Source: Nannocystis punicea (GTDB lineage Bacteria > Myxococcota_A > Polyangia > Nannocystales > Nannocystaceae). From it: a DNA stretch of 64,000 bases. Under the pieces are notes generated by a model that did no database searches, was not told the DNA's origin, and saw only the letters and a list, made by a program, of their open reading frames with translations. Shown in pieces: positions 1 to 10,285 of this stretch. The translations under genes were made by a program, and so were the position numbers. How positions within the stretch are numbered: position 1 is the stretch's first letter; every line of letters begins with the position of its first letter. Where the stretch lies: assembly GCF_026965555.1 (NCBI RefSeq), contig NZ_CP114040.1, positions 12,607,501 through 12,671,500 on the forward strand, read 5' to 3'.

Positions 1-367
<367 letters not shown>

Positions 368-530
368 GGGCGCCGCTCCCGTGTGGCGCGTTTGAGGTCC
401 GAGGTTCCGAGCGATACACGCACGAGGGTCAGAAGGACCCGCTCCGAAATGGAGCCCCGTGCACAGCGCACAATCTCTTTGCGAGTCCGAACCGCCTCGC
501 GCGGTCAGTCTCGCAGCTCGTCGACAAGTT

Positions 531-649
531 TTGCTGGTGGCTATTGCGGAAGGGCCACACCCGATCCCATCCCGAACTCGGTCGTTAAGACTTCCAGCGC
601 CGATGGTACTGCAGGGGAGACCCTGTGGGAGAGTAGGACGCCGCCAGCG
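531..649 (+). rRNA. rrf: 5S ribosomal RNA
   Basis: The region carries the typical 5S core (CCGAACTCGG near 571-580, CGCCGATGGTACTG near 599-612, GAGAGTAGGACGCCGCCAGC near 630-649). The ends pair (GCTGGTGG at 533-540 with CCGCCAGC at 641-648) to form helix I. It follows 23S after a spacer of about 160 bp that holds no tRNA. An intrinsic terminator follows at once, so this is the end of an rRNA operon. The ends are accurate to a few bases. Confidence 0.95.
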
Positions 650-653
650 CTAT

Positions 654-682
654 GCCCCCTTCGAAAGAAGGGGGCTTTTTTA
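654..682 (+). terminator. Intrinsic terminator of the rRNA operon
   Basis: A perfect 9-bp stem (GCCCCCTTC at 654-662 with GAAGGGGGC at 667-675) closes a GAAA tetraloop. Six T residues follow. It is the clearest classical rho-independent terminator in the window. Confidence 0.95.
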
Positions 683-748
683 TTTGGGTCCTATCAGGGC
701 ATGGGCGGAAATCTTCCCCTCGTGCCCGGCGTAGGCTATGCACTCCGC

Positions 749-2397
749 ATGCCCGGATCGCCCAGGAACTGGCTCTTGGCACTCGGTCTCGCTGCCTGCG
801 ATTCGGCTCCGCAGACCGAATCGCAGGCCGAGCTGCCGACTCCCGTAGTGGCCGAGCGGCGTCCGGAGACCCGGCTCCCGGAGCCCGAGCCGGAGGACTC
901 GGCCGAGGCCCCTGGCGACGCCGGCGGGGACGACGGCTCTCTGCCCGATACGGCAGGGACGACCGTGGCAGAGGTCGCAGCCCCGCCCGAGCCTGCAGCC
1001 GAGGACGAGATCCGTACGCCCGAGGGCTACGGGCTGATCCGTCCGCCGCTCGGGGTGCCGGTGCCCGAGTTGTTGAAGCTGCACGCCCTGGCTGGCTACG
1101 AGGTGGTCACGGTCTACTCGCGGCCCGACATGACCTCGGAGAAGCTCGGTTATCTGCGGATCGGCACCCGCATGATGGCGACCGAAAAGGTCGAGCACGA
1201 GAGCTGCAAGTCCGGTTTCTACGGTTTGCCGGCCGGCGGCTACGCGTGTGCCAGCAAGGGCCTGCTCGTCGAGACCGACAAGCCGCCGCCCATGAAGTAC
1301 CCGCCGCCGGTGCCGAAGTTCGATCAGGGGCATCCCTACGAGTACGGCTTCGTTCGTCGCTGGAACAGCCCGATGTGGTGGCGGATCCCCAGCGATCAGG
1401 AGATCTCCGCGATGGAGGTCCAGCGGGTCGCGCGCGAGACGGAGCGGCTCGCCGCCAAGGAGCCGCCGACCGATGCGCCGATTCCCGCGGAACCGACCGA
1501 GGGCTCGGCCCCGCCAGCCGAGGTGCCTAAGCCCGATCCGGTGCTGGTCGACATCAAATTGCCCCTGAGCCCGAACACGCCGTGGCTCGAGCGCGGGTTC
1601 TTCCTGTCGCTGGGCGAGAAGGTGGTGGAGCGCGGGCTGACGTTCTACCGCACGGCCCGCGGGGCGTACGTCTCGGCCGCCGACATCTCGCGCTACGACG
1701 CGAAAGACTACGTCGGCGTGGCGCTCGACGAGCAGGGGATCACCTATCCCTTCGGCTATGTCAAAAAGGACACGAAGCTCCTCCAGCTGACGGCGGACGA
1801 CAAGCTCAGGGCGACGAAGTCGGTGGAGCGGCGGACGTTCCTCGACCTGACCGAAGAGACAGAGATCGCCGGGCGGGCCTACATGATCACGGCCGATGGC
1901 CTGCTGGTGCGCAAGGATCATCTGCTCATCCCGGAGCTGCAGGCGTTGCCGAAGGGGCTCGACCCGTGGGAGCGGTGGATCGACGTCAGCATCTCGCAGC
2001 AGATGCTCGTGGCGTACGAGGGCACGCGGCCGGTGTACGTGACGCTCGTGTCGAGCGGGCGCAAGGGACCAAGGAAGATCCGTACGAGACCCCGCGCGGT
2101 CGCTGGCGGATCTACAGCAAGCATGTGTCGACCACGATGGACGGCAGCTCGGCCACCGACGGCAACTACTCGATCCAGGATGTCCCCTGGACCATGTTCT
2201 TCTCCGGCAGCTACGCGCTCCACGGCGCGTTCTGGCATCGCAGCTTCGGTGCGGTGCGTAGCCACGGCTGCGTGAACCTCGGCCCGAGCGACGCGCGGTG
2301 GTTGTTCCACTGGACCACGCCGCTGCTGCCGGAAGGTTGGCACGGAGTGAACGCGACCGACGAGAGTCCGGGTAGCACCGTGGTCGTGCGCGATTGA
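749..2397 (+). pseudogene. L,D-transpeptidase (YkuD) lipoprotein, frameshifted
   Basis: This would be a lipid-anchored periplasmic L,D-transpeptidase that crosslinks peptidoglycan or attaches proteins to it. The ATG at 749 opens a lipoprotein signal (MPGSPRNWLLALGLAAC, lipobox LAAC). An acidic Pro/Glu-rich linker follows, then SH3-like segments. The reading frame breaks at the GGG run near 2067-2069. Upstream, the frame gives ...VTLVSSGRKG. The continuation TKEDPYETPRGRW and the catalytic YkuD motif (HG...SHGCVNL at about 2221-2281) are in another frame, which ends at 2397. One missing base would restore a single protein of about 549 residues. No standard slippery heptamer is visible, so this is either a real disabling mutation or a sequencing error. 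The region just downstream carries a degraded copy of this gene's own 3' end. Confidence 0.8.
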
Positions 2398-2839
2398 AGC
2401 CGGCGCTCGCTGAGGCGATGCTCGAGTTCGACTCGTCCGTCTGGCAGCGGCCTCGTTCTTCTCGGCAGCTACGCGCTCTTCGGCGCGTTCTGGTGTCGCA
2501 GCTTCGTCGTTGTGCGTGATTGAGGTGGTACTCGCCGAGCTGGTCCTGCTAGCAGCGGCCTCGTGCGGGCGAGGTGACGGCGAGCACCGAGAGCTGCGGC
2601 GTGTCGCTCACGAGCTGCAAGCGTCGAAGGTGAAGTTGCCCTGGTCGGCGCAGTAGAGGGGGCGGCGTTCTCGTGACCCCGGGGCCGCGGTGAGTGACGA
2701 ACACCGGAGGACCGCGGCCACGGGTCATGCCAGCATCGACGTCGGCCCCGGTCGATGGGCAATGCTCGAGTTCGGCGTCGACGGCTGGCGGTGTTCTTGC
2801 GATGTCGAGGTCGAGCGCCCGGGGCTGCGGCGCGTTCGG
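2398..2839. repeat. Junction with degenerate copies of both flanking gene 3' ends
   Basis: No gene is seen in this 442-bp convergent gap. Bases 2455-2524 closely match the 3' part of the L,D-transpeptidase gene (2196-2261), and then join its last codons with an internal deletion. The copy even ends in a GTGCGTGATTGA tail like the original stop context. Bases 2590-2656 resemble the 3' end of the following minus-strand lipoprotein gene (2832-2895), at roughly 80% by eye. A shared GATGCTCGAGTTCG-type segment recurs near 2417 and, with one change, near 2760. These look like decayed tandem duplications of the gene ends. Confidence 0.65.
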
Positions 2840-3364
2840 TCACGAGCCGCAGGTGTCGATGGCGATCTTGCCCTGATCCGTGCAGTAGTAGTTGCTGCCG
2901 TCGGGGAGGCAGCAGCCGACGCCGGTGATCGGGGAGTTACCGTCGCAGGCGTCGCCTTCGGCCGGGAGTGTGTCGGGGCACTCGATCGGGTTCGTGCCGC
3001 TGGGATCCTCGCCGACCAGGTCGCACGCGTAATACTTGTTGTTGGGGTCCCAGCCGCATTTTCCGAAGCCGCTGCCGGTGGTGCCCGCGGTGGTGCCGGC
3101 GGTCGTGTCGTCGGTGCTCGAGGTGTCGGTCGTGCTCGAGGTCGACGTCTCGGTGGTGGTGGGCGCTGTCGTGGTCGGACTGGTCGTTTCGGTGGTCGAG
3201 GTGCCGCTCGTCGTGGTGCCGTCGGTCGTGGTGGTGTCGGTCGTGGTGGCTTCGGTGGCCGAGCTACTGGCCTCCGAATCGGTGTCGGTCGTGTTCGTGT
3301 CGAGCACGCAGCCGGTGTTGACGGCGAGGGCGGTGACGACGAGGAGCGCAAGATGCTTGAGCAT
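2840..3364 (-). CDS. Small Cys-rich lipoprotein with Thr/Ser linker
   Basis: The product is 174 residues. A lipoprotein signal (MLKHLALLVVTALAVNTGC, Cys at position 19) is followed by a linker of about 80 residues that is almost only Thr, Ser, Asp and Glu. The C-terminal domain is Cys-rich (CGWDPNNKYYAC, GCCLPDGSNYYC and further Cys), probably disulfide-bonded. It should be exported and anchored in the outer or inner membrane, with the compact domain held away from the membrane by the linker. I do not recognise the family and the function is unknown. The ATG at 3364 puts the signal directly at the N terminus. The gene has the same layout as five other Thr-rich lipoproteins in this window. Confidence 0.8.
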   Translation of the reverse strand: MLKHLALLVVTALAVNTGCVLDTNTTDTDSEASSSATEATTTDTTTTDGTTTSGTSTTETTSPTTTAPTTTETSTSSTTDTSSTDDTTAGTTAGTTGSGFGKCGWDPNNKYYACDLVGEDPSGTNPIECPDTLPAEGDACDGNSPITGVGCCLPDGSNYYCTDQGKIAIDTCGS

Positions 3365-3510
3365 GGTTCTCTCCGGTGTGTATGAGGTTATGCGCCATGA
3401 GACCTGCGCCGTCGCGGATTCCTCGACGTAGGCGAGCGCAGTGGCGGTGGTTACACTCCGTCGAGCCTGCTGTGTGAAGGCTGGAGGACCGGGCGCTCTG
3501 TCGGCGCGGT

Positions 3511-4731
3511 TCAGCGGGCTTCGAGCCGGTGACCGATGAAGGCGGCGTGGAGCGCTCGCACGGCCTGGGCTCGTTGCTCGCACGCGACGAGGAAGGCGAG
3601 GCTGTGCGTGTCGGTGTGGACCTCGCGGACGCGGATCTCGAGCGAGCGCAGGCTCTCGTACGCGCGGGCCATCACCTCCGGGTTCTCCTCGAGGCCGGAG
3701 CCGACGCAGCTCACCAGCGCGAACCCCTCGACGCACTCGAGGCCGCCGAGAGCGCGGCCGAGAGATCGCGCGATCGCGCCGAGTCGCGTGAGCGCCTCGC
3801 TGCTGTCGGTGCGTTGGGCTTGCGACAGGAAGCCGGTTGCGCCCTGCTCGCCGATCCGCAGGTACCGCAGACCGAGCGGCGCGAGCTGGCGAATGACCTC
3901 CTGGACATGTCTCGAAGATCCTGTGCGGAGAGACATGTTGATCGCCACGATGGAGGCGTCGGAGGCGACGGCGCGCACGCCGGGGCGTGTCGGGGGGTTC
4001 TTGCGGATGATGGTCTCGCCGGTGACGTCCGGACGACTGTGGCGCGCGTAGATGGCGATCCCGCGCTCCTCGGCGAGCTGGACGGCCTGGGAGTGGAGGA
4101 CCTTGGCGCCGGCGCGGGCGAGGGCTTGCATCTCGCCGTACGAGAGGCTGTCGAGGCGCTCGGCGGCATCGACCTCGCGCGGGTCGGCGCTGTAGACGCC
4201 GTCGACGTCGCTGTAGATCTCGCAGTCGGCGTCGATCGCCGCGGCGAGCGCGACGGCGGTGGTGTCGGAGCCGCCGCGGCCGAGCGTGGTGACGTCGCGC
4301 TTGTAGCTGACGCCCTGGAAGCCGCCGATGATGACGATGTTGCCGGCGACGAGCTCGTCGAGGACGCGGAACGGGCGGACCTCGACGATGCGCGCGCGAC
4401 CGTGCTGGTGGTCGGTGATGATGCCGCACTGGGAGCCGGTGAGGCTGATCGCTTGCCGGCCGAGCGCGGTGATGGCCAGCGCGAGCAGGGTCATCGAGCC
4501 GCGCTCGCCGGTGCTGAGCAACATGTCGAGCTCTCGCGCAGGCGGCGGGTCGACGAGCGCGCGCGCCATGGCCAGAAGTTGGTTGGTGGTCTGGCCCATG
4601 GCCGAGACGACGACGACCACGGGCTGCACGGCAGCACGATCGACGACCCGGCGAGCGCAATGACGGATCCGCTCGAGGTCCGCGACGCTGCTGCCGCCGA
4701 ACTTCATGACGACCGGGGCGGGCGAGCTCAC
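3511..4731 (-). CDS. lysC: Aspartate kinase
   Basis: It phosphorylates L-aspartate, the first step toward lysine, threonine, methionine and diaminopimelate. The product is 406 residues, normal for a monofunctional enzyme. The amino-acid kinase domain opens with VMKFGGSSVAD (catalytic Lys at 10). It continues with STGER, GFQG and TLGRGGSDTTAVALA, the nucleotide and aspartate site, and DVDGVYSADPR. Two regulatory ACT-type segments fill the C-terminal third, so feedback control by end products is likely (family knowledge). A GACATGTC hairpin element lies in frame in the linker before the ACT region (3905-3938). The start at 4731 gives MSSPAP before the kinase motif; a later Met at 4707 (MKFGG) is also possible. 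The gene stands alone and diverges from the dehydrogenase operon. Confidence 0.95.
   Translation of the reverse strand: MSSPAPVVMKFGGSSVADLERIRHCARRVVDRAAVQPVVVVVSAMGQTTNQLLAMARALVDPPPARELDMLLSTGERGSMTLLALAITALGRQAISLTGSQCGIITDHQHGRARIVEVRPFRVLDELVAGNIVIIGGFQGVSYKRDVTTLGRGGSDTTAVALAAAIDADCEIYSDVDGVYSADPREVDAAERLDSLSYGEMQALARAGAKVLHSQAVQLAEERGIAIYARHSRPDVTGETIIRKNPPTRPGVRAVASDASIVAINMSLRTGSSRHVQEVIRQLAPLGLRYLRIGEQGATGFLSQAQRTDSSEALTRLGAIARSLGRALGGLECVEGFALVSCVGSGLEENPEVMARAYESLRSLEIRVREVHTDTHSLAFLVACEQRAQAVRALHAAFIGHRLEAR
3905..3938. repeat. GACATGTC-family inverted pair inside lysC
   Basis: ACATGTCTC at 3905-3913 and GAGACATGT at 3930-3938 form a perfect 9-bp inverted repeat around a 16-base loop. 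It lies within the coding sequence and is read in frame as part of INMSLRTGSSRHVQEV. It belongs to the window-wide palindrome family. Confidence 0.8.
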
Positions 4732-5466
4732 GGCTCGAGGTTTACACCCTCGGCGTCCCTCGCCCCAAGTTTCACGCGGGGCAGCGGAGATGGCGCCGCG
4801 AGAGGCTCGCGCCGACGGCTCGATGTGCGCGCGCCTGGTCGATGCGCGTGTCGTGCCGGGGCCCGACGCAGAGCGGCGAGGTTGCTCAAGGAACGGAGAT
4901 CGCGAGCGCGGCAGGTCGAACGGAGGGAGCCGCCGGCGACGTCGAGCAAGCCCGGGCTCGAGGTCGAAGGGGACGGAGGCGTCCGCCTAGAGGGGCTGCC
5001 GAGTCGGGTTTCGGGTGAGCTGGTGCTTCCGCGGTGCGGGAGGGTGAAGCCGAGCGGGATAACGGCCGGTGGCACGAGCGTCTCGCAAGGCTTTGATGCG
5101 AGTCGGGTTTCGGTGGGAGGTTTAAGCCGGGGCGGGATAACGGCCGGTGACGCGAGGGTCTCGCAAGGCTTGATGAGTCATGTGTTTGTAAAGACATGTC
5201 CTTCGGCGCACGTACTTCGAGACATGTGACGGCCGAGAGTGGTGCGCGGCGAGCGCGAGGAGCCGGCGGGTGCTTGCCGAATGCGGCAAGTCGGTTACGC
5301 GGGGACTTCCGGGGTGTCGTGATCGCGCTGTGCGTCTCGTTTCGCACGGTCGGGTCGGCGCGCAAGATCACGGAGGTCGCGGCTCGCGGGGGGCCGGGAC
5401 GGGCCTCCTGGGCGGCTGCTGGCCTTGACGTTGGGTTTGGCGCGCAGCTAAAACCCCCCGGCGCGC
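4732..5466. other. Divergent intergenic region with a direct repeat and a palindrome pair
   Basis: No convincing gene is seen between lysC (leftward) and the E1alpha gene (rightward). It should contain both promoters. Bases 5001-5099 and 5100-5177 are an imperfect direct repeat sharing GAGTCGGGTTTCGG, GCGGGATAACGGCCGGTG and GTCTCGCAAGGCTT. Two GACATGTC units follow at 5193-5200 and 5221-5227, in inverted arrangement, 20 bp apart. Confidence 0.6.
5193..5227. repeat. GACATGTC-family inverted pair
   Basis: GACATGTC at 5193-5200 and GACATGT at 5221-5227 flank a 20-base loop. The pair lies in the divergent gap upstream of the dehydrogenase operon, so here it is not at a gene end. Confidence 0.75.
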
Positions 5467-6426
5467 ATGGAAGACTGTCCCTGGGATCCCGAAGGAGTGG
5501 AGGTCTGCCTCGATCCGGAGGGGCAACTCGTCGACAGGCGGGCGGCGCAAGGGGTCGATCTGCGGGCGCTGTACAAGCGCCTCGTGGCCGCGCGCTGCCT
5601 CGACCTGCGGGTGGAGCGGCTCGGCTTGCCGATGTGGGTCTCGTGCGCGGGCGAAGAGGCCGTCGCGGTGCTCACTGCGATGCTGGCCGGGCAAGAGGAC
5701 TGGATTTATCCCGGCGTCCGCGACTTCGCGTTGGCGCCGATCCGCGGCCTCGACCTCGATGACTTCGCGCGCCAGATCCTCGGCGTCGCCGCCGATGGCG
5801 AGCGCCCCTACAACGGCCGGCCGGGCGCGGTCGCGGCGGCCGATCTCGGCATCGCCTACGCGCCGGAGCCGCTGGGGCTGCATCTGCCGCTCGCGGCCGG
5901 CCAGGCCCACGCGCAGAAGCTCGCCGGCAACGGCCGGGCGACGATTGCCATCTTCGGCGAGGGACTGACGACGACGGCGTTCTTCCACGAGACGGTGGCG
6001 CTGGCTTCGGCCTGCGACTTGCCGCTGGTGCTGGTGTGCAAGAGTCAGCTGTGGCCCGAGGGCGCGCCGGCCGAGGCCGGCCTGCTGGGTGACAGCGTGG
6101 CCGAGCGCGTGAAGGCGTGCGGGATGTGGTCGCGGCGGGTCGATGGCGCGGACGTGGTCGCGGTCCACGCTGCGCTCGACCAGGCGCTGCGGCGGGCCCG
6201 GGACGCTCGGGGGCCGGGGCTGGTCGAGGTGGTGGTGACGCAGCTGCACGCGGGGACGACGGATGCGGATATTCCGGCGCACCGCGACCCGATCGAGCGG
6301 TTGCGTCGGCACCTCGACCGCGAGGGTCAGTGGACGCCGACGTTTCAGGACGTGATCGAGGCGGAGGTGCGAGGGCAGCTGGAGCGGGCCTTCACCCACG
6401 CGCAAGCGAAGGAGATGGGGCGATGA
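5467..6426 (+). CDS. 2-oxoacid dehydrogenase E1 alpha-like subunit, atypical active site
   Basis: The 319 residues align along their length with E1alpha of pyruvate or branched-chain 2-oxoacid dehydrogenases (GEEAVAVLTAMLAGQEDWIYPGVRDFAL; LHLPLAAGQAHAQKLAG). It is the first gene of an E1alpha-E1beta-E2-E3 operon. The thiamine diphosphate/Mg motif is abnormal. The usual GDG at its start reads GEG, and the NN pair that ends the motif reads KS (VLVCKSQLW). The later His-Ser-Asp loop that closes on the cofactor is replaced by QLHAGTTDADIP. It may bind cofactor weakly or serve as a structural partner (inference). The ATG at 5467 has no clear Shine-Dalgarno sequence. Its stop overlaps the next start by four bases (ATGA), which indicates translational coupling. 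Confidence 0.85.
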   Translation: MEDCPWDPEGVEVCLDPEGQLVDRRAAQGVDLRALYKRLVAARCLDLRVERLGLPMWVSCAGEEAVAVLTAMLAGQEDWIYPGVRDFALAPIRGLDLDDFARQILGVAADGERPYNGRPGAVAAADLGIAYAPEPLGLHLPLAAGQAHAQKLAGNGRATIAIFGEGLTTTAFFHETVALASACDLPLVLVCKSQLWPEGAPAEAGLLGDSVAERVKACGMWSRRVDGADVVAVHAALDQALRRARDARGPGLVEVVVTQLHAGTTDADIPAHRDPIERLRRHLDREGQWTPTFQDVIEAEVRGQLERAFTHAQAKEMGR

Positions 6427-7388
6427 GCACGCTCGAGCGCCTGTCCACGATCGTCGCCGAGCTGCTGCGCGACGATGCCCGCCGGGTGCTGCTCGGTGAG
6501 GATGTTCGCCAGGGCGGGATGCTCGGGCTGTCTCGAGTGGCCATGCGCGACTCGAGCCTCGGCCTGCGTGTGCTGTCGACGCCGCTGACGCCGGCCGCGA
6601 GCCTGGCCCATGCGACAGGTCTGGCGCTGGCCGGCAAGCGGCCGATCGTGGCGCTGGCTTCGGCCACCTCGCTGCTCGAGGGCTATGCGGCGCTGCGCGA
6701 GCTCGGACGGATCGCGTCGACCTCGGCCGGAGAGCGGAGCGCGCCGGTGCTGATCGTGGCACCGACCGGGCCGGGGTTCGGCCTCGGAGGCGACAGCGCC
6801 GCTTCACCCGACGCGGCGATCGCAGGCGTGCCGGGGCTGCGCGTGGCGATCCTCGGCGACGCCCGCGAGGCCGGCGCGATGCTGCGGGCCGCCGCCAACT
6901 TCGAGGCGGGCGAGGACCCGACGGTGCTGCTGCTGCCGCGCGCGCTGTTGCTGCGCGAGGTCGAGGACGGCGAGGTCGTCGAGACGCTCGGGCGGCCGCT
7001 GCACGCGGCCCGCTGCGTCCGCGATGGCGCGGCTGCGACCGTGTTCGCGTGGGGTGCGGCGGTGGACGTCGCGTGCGCGGCGGCCGAGCAGTCGGGCCAC
7101 GACGCGGCGGTCTACGAGCTCGGCGGTCTGGCGCCGCTCGACGTCGAAGAGGTGGTCGCGGCGGCGGCGAAGACCGGGAAGCTGGTGATCGCGCACGCAG
7201 GCGGGCTGTCCTCCGGGCCAGGTGCCGAGCTGGCGGCGATCCTCGCCGACCGGGCGATCCTCCACCTCGACGCGCCGATCGTGCGCGTGGCCGGGCGCGA
7301 GGGCCCGCTCGCGCGCGCGGACGAGATGTCGGGCTTGCCGAGCGTCGCGGCGCTCGTCGACGCCATCCACCAGGTCGTGACCTACTGA
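6423..7388 (+). CDS. 2-oxoacid dehydrogenase E1 beta-like subunit, atypical active site
   Basis: The 321 residues resemble the E1beta fold. LLGEDVRQGGMLGLSRV matches the N-terminal motif, AGKRPIVAL the middle, and IPGL-like VPGLRVAILGDAREAGAML plus DPTVLLLPRALL the next part. A transketolase C-terminal domain follows. The Glu that normally follows TPLS/TPLA and activates the thiamine ring is absent (STPLTPAASLAHATG). The conserved HSQS-type segment reads DSAASPDAA. Together with the altered alpha chain this suggests the E1 heterotetramer has lost or changed its decarboxylase activity. The ATG overlaps the alpha stop codon, so the two subunits should be made in equal amounts. Confidence 0.82.
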   Translation: MSTLERLSTIVAELLRDDARRVLLGEDVRQGGMLGLSRVAMRDSSLGLRVLSTPLTPAASLAHATGLALAGKRPIVALASATSLLEGYAALRELGRIASTSAGERSAPVLIVAPTGPGFGLGGDSAASPDAAIAGVPGLRVAILGDAREAGAMLRAAANFEAGEDPTVLLLPRALLLREVEDGEVVETLGRPLHAARCVRDGAAATVFAWGAAVDVACAAAEQSGHDAAVYELGGLAPLDVEEVVAAAAKTGKLVIAHAGGLSSGPGAELAAILADRAILHLDAPIVRVAGREGPLARADEMSGLPSVAALVDAIHQVVTY

Positions 7389-7406
7389 TCAGGAGCCGGA
7401 TTCTTC

Positions 7407-8765
7407 ATGCTCGAGTTCAAGCTGCCGGAGATCGGCGAAGGCGTGGTGGAGGGCGAGATCGTTCGCTGGCACAAGCAGCCCGGCGAGGCGGTGCAGGCCA
7501 ACGAGGCGCTCGTCGAGGTGATGACCGACAAGGCGACCATCGAGGTGCCGTCGCCGGTCCCAGCGGTGGTCCGCGAGCTCAAGGCGCAGGTCGGTGACAT
7601 CTGCGCGGTCGAGCAGGTGATCGCGATCCTCGATGTCGACGGCGCCCGGCCGGCGGCGAGTCCGGCCGCCGCGCCGACCGCCGCTGCGACGCCCGCGGCG
7701 GCTGCCCCTTCGGGCATGTCCTCGGGGACAGTCCTGGCGACGCCGGCGGCCCGCGCCCTGGCCCGCGAAGAAGGCATCGACCTGCGCGGCTTGCCGACCG
7801 ACGACCGCGGCCGGATCACCAAGCAGGACGTGCTGAAGGCGGCCGAGGCGGCGAAGGCGCCCAGCGTGCCCGTACCGCCGCCGATCGTTGTTCCAGCGAC
7901 CCTGCCGCCCGCGGCGGCCGCGGCCGGCAAACCTGTCGCCGCGCCGGCCGGGGCGCCTGCCGGGCCGAGCAAGGCGGCAATGCCGCCGGCTGCTGCTTCG
8001 CCGGCTCCACAGCCGGTGGCGGCGCCCGTGCGCCAGCCGCACGCGGCCGAGGCCGCGGCGGACGACGAGGTGGTGCCGTTCCGCGGCATGCGGCGGCGGA
8101 TCGCCGAGGCCATGACGCGCTCGTACACGAGCGCGGTGCACTACACGTACGTCGAGCAGGTGAACGTCACCAAGCTGGTGCGGCTGCGCCAGGAGGCCAA
8201 GGCGGCGGCGGCGGAGCAGGGGGTGAGCCTCACGTTCTTGCCGTTCATCGTCAAGGCGGTGGTGCACGCGCTGAAGAAGTACCCGATCGTCAACGCGGAG
8301 CTCGACGAAGCCGGCGGTCGGATCTTGCTGAAGAAGCGCTACAACATCGGCGTGGCGGCGGCGACCGACCAGGGCCTGATGGTGCCGGTGGTGCACGGCG
8401 CCGACCGGCTCAGCATCCTCGAGATCGGGCGAGAGATCGCGCGCCTCGGCGAGGCGGCCAAGGCGGGCACGGCCAAGCGCGAGGACCTGACGGGCGGCAC
8501 GTTCACCATCTCGAGCCTCGGCAACATCGGCGGGGTGCTGGCGACGCCGATCATCAACTTCCCCGAGGTTGGGATCCTCGGCGTGCACGCCATCCGCAAG
8601 GTGCCGATCGTCGACGACCACAACAACATCGTCGTCGGCCACCTGATGAACCTCTCGGTCTCGCTCGACCACCGCGTGGTCGACGGCTTCGAGGGCGCCA
8701 ACTTCCTGCAGGAGGTGCGGCGCTTCCTCGAAGACCCCAACTTGTTGCTGCTCGCAGGGATCTGA
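7407..8765 (+). CDS. Dihydrolipoyl acyltransferase (E2) of a 2-oxoacid dehydrogenase complex
   Basis: This is the acyltransferase core of the complex, 452 residues. An N-terminal lipoyl domain covers about 1-75 with the lipoylated Lys at 42 (MTDKATIEVP). An Ala/Pro-rich swinging linker follows. The peripheral-subunit-binding domain is at about 110-150 (ATPAARALAREEGIDLRGL...GRITKQDVLKA). A second Ala/Pro linker leads to the catalytic domain from about 220, ending with SLDHRVVDGFEGANFL (His-Asp catalytic motif). All expected E2 residues look present, unlike the E1 genes. A GACATGTC-type hairpin lies in the first linker and reads as SGMSSG. It starts 18 bp after E1beta. Confidence 0.95.
   Translation: MLEFKLPEIGEGVVEGEIVRWHKQPGEAVQANEALVEVMTDKATIEVPSPVPAVVRELKAQVGDICAVEQVIAILDVDGARPAASPAAAPTAAATPAAAAPSGMSSGTVLATPAARALAREEGIDLRGLPTDDRGRITKQDVLKAAEAAKAPSVPVPPPIVVPATLPPAAAAAGKPVAAPAGAPAGPSKAAMPPAAASPAPQPVAAPVRQPHAAEAAADDEVVPFRGMRRRIAEAMTRSYTSAVHYTYVEQVNVTKLVRLRQEAKAAAAEQGVSLTFLPFIVKAVVHALKKYPIVNAELDEAGGRILLKKRYNIGVAAATDQGLMVPVVHGADRLSILEIGREIARLGEAAKAGTAKREDLTGGTFTISSLGNIGGVLATPIINFPEVGILGVHAIRKVPIVDDHNNIVVGHLMNLSVSLDHRVVDGFEGANFLQEVRRFLEDPNLLLLAGI
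7713..7732. repeat. GACATGTC-family hairpin inside the E2 gene
   Basis: ATGTCC at 7716-7721 pairs, with one A/G mismatch at the outer end, with GGACAG at 7726-7731 around a TCGG loop. It is in frame in the flexible interdomain linker, where an insertion would be tolerated. Confidence 0.6.
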
Positions 8766-8786
8766 CCTCTCGCACAGGAGACAGTC

Positions 8787-10211
<1,425 letters not shown>

Positions 10212-10246
10212 GCCGGCCGCCCGGAGGCTGTCCCGGGCGGCGGTGA

Positions 10247-10285
10247 GAGGGTGTTCGGCGTCGGTTCGAACACCCTCGGGCTTTC
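10247..10285 (+). terminator. Terminator hairpin after the dehydrogenase operon
   Basis: A perfect 11-bp stem (GAGGGTGTTCG at 10247-10257 with CGAACACCCTC at 10267-10277) encloses a 9-base loop. A short pyrimidine-rich run (CTTTCTC) follows. It lies 35 bp after the E3 stop. Confidence 0.75.

Noticed and set aside
383..748. Open frame extending upstream of the L,D-transpeptidase start through the rRNA region
   Set aside because: It overlaps 5S rRNA and its terminator; the lipoprotein signal begins at 749.
2060..2075. Programmed -1 frameshift in the L,D-transpeptidase gene
   Set aside because: The site reads CAAGGGACC, which does not fit the XXXYYYZ slippery pattern, and no downstream pseudoknot was seen.
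2725..3351. Open frames antiparallel to the small lipoprotein gene
   Set aside because: They are mirror images of the Thr/Ser-rich linker and have no signal or domain.
3529..5229. Long plus-strand frame antisense to lysC
   Set aside because: High-GC shadow frame; composition random and lysC on the other strand is unmistakable.
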